Assembly: GCA_023399155.1 (NCBI GenBank) | Contig: JAEWQP010000036.1 | Span: 1 to 53,137 of the forward strand | DNA from: Verrucomicrobiota bacterium | GTDB lineage: Bacteria > Verrucomicrobiota > Verrucomicrobiia > Opitutales > Opitutaceae | Length of the DNA stretch: 53,137 nt | Direction of reading: 5' to 3' | In this document: one piece after another, positions 1-7,098 of the stretch | How positions within the stretch are numbered: position 1 is the first letter of the stretch | Layout: every line of letters begins with the position of its first letter | Made by a program: the position numbers and the translations under genes | The notes under the pieces: model-generated | What the model was told of the DNA's origin: nothing | Seen by the model: only the letters and a program-made list of their open reading frames with translations | Databases searched by the model: none

Positions 1-521
<521 letters not shown>

Positions 522-680
522 GCCCACCGATTCGGAATAGACCGTGCACAGCAGAGAAAGGAGAGATGAAGTCCGACTTCACGCTGCTCTCCGTGTGGGC
601 TCCTGGAAGGCCCCATTCCGCCTGACCGGGCAACAAGTCATCGATGTCTCGCTAGGGAATCCGACCAAACGGTTGCTCAG

Positions 681-798
681 GAGATCGCAGAGAAAGCGGA
701 GAGAGGAAGTCGACCCGCTCTTCCCTGCTTCTCTGCAGCCTCTTGTGGAAACTGCCTTTCTCCGTGAACTCTGTGCCATCTCTGTGGGCTCTGTGACC
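681..798. repeat. Degenerate 9-10 nt repeat arms 3' of secA
   Basis: This is the gene-free 300 bp between secA and lnt. A purine-rich left arm (words such as CGCAGAGAAAG and GGAGAG, about 685-708) is followed at 728-798 by pyrimidine-rich words that repeat its complement (TCTCTGCAG, TTTCTCCGTG, CTCTGTGCC, ATCTCTGTGG, CTCTGTGAC). The two arms could pair imperfectly. The same kind of unit recurs near 27.9 kb. Short ORFs crossing it look spurious. No clear intrinsic terminator with a T-run is seen. Confidence 0.55.
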
Positions 799-821
799 CT
801 TCCTCAGCCCCGCGACCTGCA

Positions 822-2525
822 ATGACATACTCCTTCTCACGCTCGGGACCATCGCCGACCGCCCGCTTTGCCGGCTGGATCTGGGCGCGTGCCGTCCTGG
901 TGCTGACCGCGTTGCTTCACACGGTGGCGTTCCCGCCGTTCAGCGCGCCCGAGGCGGCGTGGGTGTTCGCGGTGCCCGCCCTGTTGTGGGTGATCATGCG
1001 GCGGCCCGCGCGGCGCGAGTTTCTTCTGATCATGGGCGGATCGATGTTCGTGTCCTGGCTCATCCTCCTGGAATGGCTGAGGCACGTCACCATCGGCGGG
1101 ATGATCGCGCTGTCGGCCATCATGGCGGTCTTCCCGGTACTGTGGTTCGCCGCGGCTCACTGGGCGCTGCCGCGCGTCGTCGACAGCGACATGCGTCGCC
1201 GGATTCTGGTGACACTCGGGCTGGCGGGATTGTGGGTGGTGCTGGAATGGGTGCGCAGCTGGTTCCTGACCGGATTCCCGTGGCTGCCGCTCGCCGCCAG
1301 CCAGTGGCAGCGGCCCGCGCTGCTGCAGGGTGCCGCCTATGGTGGCGCGTGGGTGATCTCGTTTGCGCTGATCCTCTTCAGCCTCGGTCTCACCGCCTAC
1401 CTGCGTCGCATCCAGATCTGGATACGCGAACGCAAGGGACGGTTTTGCCCGGAGTTCTACCTGGCGATGTTCGCGCTCTTCGTCGTCTCCTTCGGGATGT
1501 ATGGCGACGCCGCGCGCCAGGACCGGCGTCCGCTCCTGAAGGCCGGCATGGTGCAGCCCGACATCCCCCAGACGCAGAAATGGGATCCGGCGCATGCCAA
1601 CGAGATCCTGCGGGTGCTCGACAAGTTCACGCGCGAGGCCGCGCGCCATGCACCCGATGCGATCTTCTGGCCGGAGGCGGTCATGCCCGCTGCGCTCGTG
1701 GGCGACGCCCGCATGCAGGCCTGGGTCGAGAAGCTCACGCGGGATGTCGGCATGCCCTTGGTCTTCGGCGCCGTCTCGCTGCAGGAACTCCCGCTGGACG
1801 ACGGGCCCGGCGAATCGCGCGACGAATGGCGCAATGGCGCGTTCGTGACCATCCCCGCCGACGGGCTCTCGCGCTTCAACTATGCCAAGCGTCACCTCGT
1901 CCCGTTCGGCGAATACGTGCCGCTGCGGCGGTTTTTCCCGAAGCTGGCGAAGTTCGTGCCGATCGGTGGCGATTTCGTGCCGGGAGAGAGCGCGGGGTCG
2001 CTTCTCGTGCCCGTGGCGTCGACCGGCGAGGTCATTCGCGTGGCCCCGCTGATTTGCTACGAGGACGTTTTCAGCGGACTCGCGCGGGACTCCGTGCGCG
2101 ACGGGACCGACGTTTTCTTTGTCGCGACCAACGACGCCTGGTATGGCGAACGCGGCGCGGCTTTCCAGCATGCGGCGCACTCGGCACTCCGCGCGGTCGA
2201 AACCCGCCGCCCGGTCATGCGCGTCGGCAATGCCGGCTGGAGCGGCTGGTTCGACGAGTTCGGTCGTACGCGCGCCATGATGCTCGATGACGAGGGCAGC
2301 ATCTATTATCGCGGAGCCGCCGCATTCAGCGTGGATCGCGATTTGAACTGGGTGGATCGGGACACGCTCTTTGTCCGCTGGGGCGACTGGTTCGTGGGTG
2401 TGTGCGCGGCGTTCGCGCTGGTCGCGGCACTGCTGGTGCGCACGCAACAACCGCCGCTCGCGTTCGAGCCGCTGGAGGCCCCGCCAGAAGGCGCCGGGGA
2501 GGACCCGCGCGTCGAGAGGGCCTGA
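822..2525 (+). CDS. lnt: Apolipoprotein N-acyltransferase
   Basis: Lnt transfers an acyl chain from phospholipid to the N-terminal cysteine of lipoproteins in the inner membrane. The 567-residue product has several N-terminal hydrophobic segments, a periplasmic nitrilase-like domain and a final membrane segment (WFVGVCAAFALVAALLV). The catalytic triad is visible: Glu285 in FWPEAVMP, Lys356 in YAKRHLVPFGEY and Cys412 in LICYEDVF, in the same order and spacing as E. coli E267-K335-C387. The ATG at 822 follows the secA spacer directly and no better start is seen. The length is slightly above the E. coli protein (about 512), mostly through the C-terminal tail. Confidence 0.96.
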   Translation: MTYSFSRSGPSPTARFAGWIWARAVLVLTALLHTVAFPPFSAPEAAWVFAVPALLWVIMRRPARREFLLIMGGSMFVSWLILLEWLRHVTIGGMIALSAIMAVFPVLWFAAAHWALPRVVDSDMRRRILVTLGLAGLWVVLEWVRSWFLTGFPWLPLAASQWQRPALLQGAAYGGAWVISFALILFSLGLTAYLRRIQIWIRERKGRFCPEFYLAMFALFVVSFGMYGDAARQDRRPLLKAGMVQPDIPQTQKWDPAHANEILRVLDKFTREAARHAPDAIFWPEAVMPAALVGDARMQAWVEKLTRDVGMPLVFGAVSLQELPLDDGPGESRDEWRNGAFVTIPADGLSRFNYAKRHLVPFGEYVPLRRFFPKLAKFVPIGGDFVPGESAGSLLVPVASTGEVIRVAPLICYEDVFSGLARDSVRDGTDVFFVATNDAWYGERGAAFQHAAHSALRAVETRRPVMRVGNAGWSGWFDEFGRTRAMMLDDEGSIYYRGAAAFSVDRDLNWVDRDTLFVRWGDWFVGVCAAFALVAALLVRTQQPPLAFEPLEAPPEGAGEDPRVERA

Positions 2526-2771
2526 GGCGGATCCACACCGCCGGCCCGGTGGGGTGCGACCTTGCTCGGGGCACGCTTTTCGCCCTTGTCACCCGGCGAC
2601 CCGCGACCTCATTTGCGGGACTCCTTGCGACGGGGTTTCGCGCGCGCGCGCTGGGCGTCGCCCGAGGGCCCATAAGGGAATTTTATCGGAGTCAGGCGTA
2701 CCCAAGAACTGCTAAGGAATCGCCAACCTCTGCCCAGCGGTTTCACCGCATCCCGGTATGATCGTCCGGAG

Positions 2772-3290
2772 ATGAACGCCTCTACCCTCGTCAGCGCGCT
2801 GCGGCGCCATCGCGACGGCCTCGCCGCCCGATGGTGTAAGCAGTTCCGCGACAACAGGGTACTCGCCAAGTCCCACGCGGTCGCCCTGCGGCCGTCGCTG
2901 GTTCTGGCGTTGCTGGACGAGGTCATCGCGTTGCTCGGTTCGCAGAATCGGAACGACATTCCCCGGCGCCATGGTGGGCACGCGTTTGCGGAGCTCGCTC
3001 CATTCCCGGATAACGTCGCGCTCTGCATCGACGCCTTCCAAGCGGGTGCGCAGGTCGTCGGCGCATTTGTTGTGGAAAACGCCGGCCCGTTCGCGGCTTG
3101 GAACAATCAGGCCCGCAATGCCTATCTCGCCGAACTCGACGCGGTGTTCCACATCCTGGTGCACCGCGAAATCGAAGCGGTTTGCGAGCATCGTCTGGAT
3201 TTTACCGGGTTGACCCCGCTCGTGGAGAACCTCCGCCGTCGCGCGGCAGGCCTCCCCGTGCCCCCGGCCGACTCGGTGTGCGATAACTAA
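2772..3290 (+). CDS. Hypothetical helical protein (possibly RsbRD_N-like)
   Basis: A 172-residue soluble protein with an ATG start, ending 17 bp before pckG in the same direction. It is predicted mostly alpha-helical: LVSALRRHRDGLAARWCKQF near the start, a second helix block around VLALLDEVIALLG, and FHILVHREIEAVCEHRLDF near the C-terminus. The 'helix-W-helix ... LLDEVIxLL' pattern reminds me of the N-terminal globin-like/RsbRD_N helical domains of sensor and stressosome proteins, but this is a weak visual resemblance. No catalytic motif, signal peptide or membrane segment is seen. The position suggests possible co-transcription with pckG. Function unknown. Confidence 0.75.
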   Translation: MNASTLVSALRRHRDGLAARWCKQFRDNRVLAKSHAVALRPSLVLALLDEVIALLGSQNRNDIPRRHGGHAFAELAPFPDNVALCIDAFQAGAQVVGAFVVENAGPFAAWNNQARNAYLAELDAVFHILVHREIEAVCEHRLDFTGLTPLVENLRRRAAGLPVPPADSVCDN

Positions 3291-3307
3291 CGGAGACCCA
3301 TTACCCC

Positions 3308-5170
3308 ATGGCACAGCTCGAGACAGCAATCGCGAACAAGGAGGCATCCGGCCCAGGTGCCGGAGAAGGCAGGACCGCGCTCGGTCAAGCAAAGCCGACG
3401 TCAGCCAAGGTGCTGGCGTGGGTGGAGCAGATCGCCGCGTTGACCAAACCCGAGCGCATCTTCTGGTGCGACGGTTCCCAGGCTGAATACGACGCCATGT
3501 GCGACCTGATGGTCGCTGGTGGCACGGCGCTCCGGCTCGATCCGGTGAAGCGTCCGAATTGTCTGTATGTGCGTTCCGACCCGGGCGACGTCGCCCGCGT
3601 GGAGGACCGCACGTTCATCTGCAGTGTTCGCGAAGGCGACGCCGGCCCGACGAACAACTGGATGCGCCCGAAGGACATGAAGGCCATCCTGCAGCCGCTC
3701 TTCGATGGCTGCATGCGCGGCCGCACGATGTACGTGATCCCATTCAGCATGGGACCGATCGGCGGGTCGCTCTCGCACATCGGCATCGAGCTGACGGACT
3801 CGCCCTATGTCGTCGCCAACATGCGCATCATGACGCGCATGGGCGCGAAGGTCTACGAGGCCCTCGGCGAAAGCGACTTTGTCCCCTGCGTGCACTCGGT
3901 CGGCAAACCGCTCGCCCCCGGCGAGAAGGACGTGCCCTGGCCGTGCAATTCCACGAAGTACATCGTTCACTATCCGGAGGAGCGTTCGATCTGGTCGTTC
4001 GGCTCCGGATACGGCGGCAACGCCCTGCTCGGCAAGAAATGCTTCGCCCTGCGCATCGCCTCCTGCATGGCGCGCGACGAGGGTTGGATGGCCGAGCACA
4101 TGCTCATTCTGAAGGTCGAAAGTCCGCAGGGTGAGAAGCGCTATGTCACCGCCGCCTTCCCGAGCGCGTGCGGCAAGACCAACTTCGCGATGCTGATCCC
4201 GCCTCCGGCCCTCAAGGACTGGAAGGTGACGACCTTGGGCGACGACATTGCCTGGCTCAAGCCCGGCAAGGACGGGCGCCTCTGGGCGATCAACCCCGAG
4301 AGCGGCTTCTTCGGCGTCGCCCCCGGCACGTCGTACGAGTCGAACCCGAACGCGATGGAGAGCTGCCGGGCCAACACCATCTTCACCAACGTGGCGCTTA
4401 CGCCCGATGGCGACGTGTGGTGGGAGGGCATGACGAATCAGCCCCCCAAGGAGCTGATCGACTGGACCGGCCAGAAGTGGACGCCGGACTGCGGCCGCAA
4501 GGCGGCGCACCCGAATGCCCGCTTCACGGCGCCCGCCGCGCAGTGCCCGTGCATCGACTCGGATTGGGAGAGCGCGGATGGCGTGCCGATCAGCGCGATC
4601 GTGTTCGGTGGTCGTCGCGCCACGACGATGCCGCTCGTGTTCCAGTCCTTCAACTGGGTGCACGGCGTCTTCCTCGGCGCAACGATGGGTTCCGAGACCA
4701 CCGCGGCCGCCGCTGGCGCCGTCGGCCAGGTCCGCCGCGACCCGATGGCGATGCTGCCCTTTGCCGGATACAACATGGGCCAGTACCTCGACCACTGGCT
4801 CACCATGCGGAAGCTCATCAAGCGTCCGCCGCGTATTTTCCATGTGAACTGGTTCCGCCGCGACAAGGACGGGCGTTGGCTCTGGCCCGGGTTCGGCGAG
4901 AACATGCGCGTGCTCAAGTGGATCTTCGAACGGTGCGCCGGTACGGTCACCGCCGATGAGACGCCGATCGGTCTGATGCCGCGTATCGAGCAGTTCAATA
5001 TCGACGGGATGGCGAACTACGACCGCGCCACCCTCGAGAAAGCCTTCGAAATCAGTGTCGACGACTGGAAACAGGAGATCCTCCTGCAGGATGAGCTTTT
5101 TATGAAGCTCTACCATGACCTGCCGAAGGAGATCCTCTTCCAGAAGGAGCTGCTGATTTCGCGTTTGTAG
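3308..5170 (+). CDS. pckG: Phosphoenolpyruvate carboxykinase (GTP)
   Basis: It converts oxaloacetate plus GTP to PEP, GDP and CO2, the gluconeogenic entry step, in the cytoplasm. The 620-residue length is the family norm. The P-loop FPSACGKTN places the reactive cysteine at residue 288, the same number as in the vertebrate enzyme. LGDDIAWL (kinase-2), FGGRR and the substrate-loop region ending MGPIGGS are also present, so this is the GTP-dependent family and not the ATP-dependent PckA. The ATG at 3308 is preceded by GGAG at about 3292. Together with the OadA-like protein at 10.0 kb it could form part of a C3/C4 interconversion node, although the two are not in one operon. Confidence 0.98.
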   Translation: MAQLETAIANKEASGPGAGEGRTALGQAKPTSAKVLAWVEQIAALTKPERIFWCDGSQAEYDAMCDLMVAGGTALRLDPVKRPNCLYVRSDPGDVARVEDRTFICSVREGDAGPTNNWMRPKDMKAILQPLFDGCMRGRTMYVIPFSMGPIGGSLSHIGIELTDSPYVVANMRIMTRMGAKVYEALGESDFVPCVHSVGKPLAPGEKDVPWPCNSTKYIVHYPEERSIWSFGSGYGGNALLGKKCFALRIASCMARDEGWMAEHMLILKVESPQGEKRYVTAAFPSACGKTNFAMLIPPPALKDWKVTTLGDDIAWLKPGKDGRLWAINPESGFFGVAPGTSYESNPNAMESCRANTIFTNVALTPDGDVWWEGMTNQPPKELIDWTGQKWTPDCGRKAAHPNARFTAPAAQCPCIDSDWESADGVPISAIVFGGRRATTMPLVFQSFNWVHGVFLGATMGSETTAAAAGAVGQVRRDPMAMLPFAGYNMGQYLDHWLTMRKLIKRPPRIFHVNWFRRDKDGRWLWPGFGENMRVLKWIFERCAGTVTADETPIGLMPRIEQFNIDGMANYDRATLEKAFEISVDDWKQEILLQDELFMKLYHDLPKEILFQKELLISRL

Positions 5171-5240
5171 TTGTTCATAGGTTGGATCGACCCGCCTCGG
5201 TCGCTGGTCTGGGGGGACTGGCACCGGGGCGGGTTATTTT

Positions 5241-5292
5241 TGTACGGCCGCGGAGCGGCCGTACAGGCGAGAGGCGAGAGGCGAGAGGCGAG
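5241..5292. repeat. Perfect 11-bp hairpin followed by four AGGCGAG heptads, 3' of pckG
   Basis: TGTACGGCCGC and its exact reverse complement flank a 3-nt loop at 5241-5265. From 5265 to 5292 the heptamer AGGCGAG is repeated four times without change. This lies in the 303-bp spacer between pckG and the next gene. No T-run follows the hairpin, so it is not a textbook intrinsic terminator, but the position 70 bp after the stop fits a 3'-end structure. Confidence 0.75.
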
Positions 5293-5337
5293 AGAAGATA
5301 GAAGATTCCGACGCGTTCGCATGCTGGCGTTCGTTTT

Positions 5338-5427
5338 CTTTCTCTTACCTCTTTCTCTTTCTCTTCAATCCCTCCGATCCGGCAGGTGGATTGAAGAGAA
5401 AGAGCAAGAGAAAGAGGTAAGAGAAAG
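5338..5427. repeat. Long near-perfect inverted repeat of CTCTTT/AAAGAG units
   Basis: The left arm at 5338-5371 is made of 6-7 nt pyrimidine units (CTCTTAC, CTCTTT, CTCTTT, CTCTTC, then AATCC). The right arm at 5388-5427 is its reverse complement with one extra 6-nt unit, and the loop is 16 nt. The resulting stem would be about 34 bp with a single 6-nt bulge. It ends 46 bp before the GTG of the downstream transporter. Confidence 0.85.
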
Positions 5428-5473
5428 ATTGGGTCGTGCGGATCCACTTTGGTTTCGCTAACACACTCCCTCC

Positions 5474-6358
5474 GTGCCCGATCTCGCCTCTGGTTTTCGT
5501 GCGTCACTCGTCTCCGTCATCGCCAACCCCCTGCTGGCGCTCGGGAAGATCGTCGCCGGTGTGCTGGGAAACTCCTACGCACTGATCGCCGACGGGATCG
5601 AATCCACGACCGACATCTTCAGCTCGCTCGTCGTCTGGAAAGCACTGCGCGTTTCCGCCCGGCCGGCCGATCGCGAACATCCTTACGGCCACGGCAAGGC
5701 GGAATCGATCGCCGGACTGCTCGTGGCCGCGGCACTCATGGCTGCCGCTCTGCTCATCGCGGTGCAAAGCGTGCGCGAGATCATCACGCCGCATCATGCG
5801 CCTGCGCCTTTCACGCTCGTGGTGCTCGTCGTCGTCGTTGTGACCAAGGAACTGCTTTACCGGTACGTCGGAGGCGCGGGCGACGCCCTGGGCAGCACCG
5901 CGCTGAAGAGCGACGCCTGGCACCATCGTTCGGATGCCATCACGTCGGCCGCCGCCTTCGTCGGCATCGCGATCGCCCTGCTCGGCGGACCCGGCTATGA
6001 GGCGGCCGACGACTGGGCGGCGCTCGTGGCGTGCGCGATCATTTCCTACAACGGCGTCCAGCTGTTTCGCCCGGCGCTGGCGGAGATCATGGACGCAGCC
6101 GTCTCGCGCGAGACCGAGACGCACGTCCGGCACATCGGTTGCGCGGTGGAGGGTGTTCGCGAGATCGAAAAGTGCCGCATCCGCAAGAGCGGCTTTGGGC
6201 TGCTCATGGACATCCACGTGGTGGTGGACGGGGAGCTTTCCGTCCGCGATGGCCATGTGATCGCACACCGGGTAAAGGATGCGCTGATGACCTGCGAACT
6301 TCCGGTGCACGACGTCGTCGTGCACATCGAGCCGCATCGCGAACGGCAGAACGACTGA
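5474..6358 (+). CDS. Cation diffusion facilitator (CDF) family metal exporter
   Basis: A 294-residue inner-membrane antiporter of the Zn/Fe/Mn/Co exporting CDF family. Transmembrane helices are interrupted by the metal-site signatures ALIADGIESTTDIF (helix 2) and DAWHHRSDAITS (helix 5), and by HPYGHGKAE in the first cytoplasmic loop. The C-terminal cytoplasmic ferredoxin-like domain (EGVREIEKCRIRKSG ... VHIEPH) is complete. The start is GTG at 5474; there is no good Shine-Dalgarno because the upstream DNA is a repeat array. This is a different CDF branch from the DmeF-like gene at 12.8 kb. The exact metal cannot be told from sequence alone. Confidence 0.92.
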   Translation: MPDLASGFRASLVSVIANPLLALGKIVAGVLGNSYALIADGIESTTDIFSSLVVWKALRVSARPADREHPYGHGKAESIAGLLVAAALMAAALLIAVQSVREIITPHHAPAPFTLVVLVVVVVTKELLYRYVGGAGDALGSTALKSDAWHHRSDAITSAAAFVGIAIALLGGPGYEAADDWAALVACAIISYNGVQLFRPALAEIMDAAVSRETETHVRHIGCAVEGVREIEKCRIRKSGFGLLMDIHVVVDGELSVRDGHVIAHRVKDALMTCELPVHDVVVHIEPHRERQND

Positions 6359-6515
6359 CCCCGGACTTCGCCCCTGACACAGAGGTCACGGAGGAGAGCA
6401 CCCAAGGCACCCAGGGGTGCTCGACAACGCGGAAGTTCCGCTGCCTCTCCGCCTGGCTGTTCGACGAACGCCGAGGGCTGGTCTCTCGAGCAAGCTGTCT
6501 CCGTCCAGGGCCTCT

Positions 6516-6535
6516 GCGTTCACCGGGGTGAACGC
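6516..6535. terminator. Hairpin between convergent genes (possible bidirectional terminator)
   Basis: GCGTTCAC and GTGAACGC flank CGGG in the 185-bp gap between the convergent CDF and carbonic-anhydrase genes. The hairpin sits 8 bp from the minus-strand stop. A weaker copy of the CACAGAGG/CACGGAGG-type 9-mer words is at 6378-6400. No T-run is present, so the terminator assignment rests on stem and position only. Confidence 0.35.
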
Positions 6536-6543
6536 CGTCGCGC

Positions 6544-7098
6544 TCAGGACCGGGGAAACCGCTTCCGATGCGCGGCGGCGACCTTCACGTACTTCTCCGC
6601 CCATTTCCGGATCTCGGCCTGCTTCTCGGGCGTGAGCTGCTTCACCACTTTTCCGGGCACACCCATGACTAGCGAACCCGGCGGGATCACGGTGCCTGGC
6701 GTCACGAGCGAATGTGCGCCGATGATGGAGTGGTGGCCGATGACGGCGCCGTCGAGGATCGTGGCCTGCATGCCGATCAGGCACTCATCCTCGATCGTGC
6801 AGGCGTGGATCATGGCGGCGTGGCCGACGGTAACATATCTCCCGATACGCACCGGGAACTGGTCCGCGAGGTGAACGATCGTGCCGTCCTGAACGTTCGA
6901 CCCCTCGCCGACCTCGATGAAGTTGATGTCCCCGCGCAGCACCGTGCCGGGCCAGCAACTGGCGTGTGGCGCGAGGCGCACGTCGCCGATGAGTGTCGCG
7001 CCGGCGGCGACGTAGGCGGTCGGGTCGATCTGCGGATCCCTGGCGAGGAAGGTGGCGAATTGTTCGTCGAGTGTCACGGCGGGAGAAGTTTCCACCAA
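6544..7098 (-). CDS. Gamma-carbonic anhydrase family protein
   Basis: A 184-residue left-handed beta-helix protein with hexapeptide repeats. Metal-ligand positions are visible in NVQDGTIVHLAD, VTVGHAAMIHACTIED and GHHSIIGAHSLVTPG, consistent with the trimeric gamma-CA/YrdA/PaaY fold. Some members hydrate CO2 and others have no proven activity. The frame opens with TTG at 7098, immediately after the stop of the upstream gene (7099-7101); GTG at 7095 is an equally possible start. The contact with the solenoid gene implies a shared transcript and translational coupling. Confidence 0.93.
   Translation of the reverse strand: MVETSPAVTLDEQFATFLARDPQIDPTAYVAAGATLIGDVRLAPHASCWPGTVLRGDINFIEVGEGSNVQDGTIVHLADQFPVRIGRYVTVGHAAMIHACTIEDECLIGMQATILDGAVIGHHSIIGAHSLVTPGTVIPPGSLVMGVPGKVVKQLTPEKQAEIRKWAEKYVKVAAAHRKRFPRS

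Noticed and set aside
544..825. 93-codon ORF between secA and lnt
   Set aside because: It runs through repeat words and overlaps the lnt start; composition does not look coding.
837..2450. 537-codon open frame antisense to lnt
   Set aside because: Long antisense frames are expected in GC-rich genes; the product is Arg/His/Glu-rich without motifs, while the sense strand encodes a complete Lnt.
3401..5224. 607-codon open frame antisense to pckG
   Set aside because: Shadow of the PEP carboxykinase gene; composition is that of a complemented GC-rich gene and no domain is visible.
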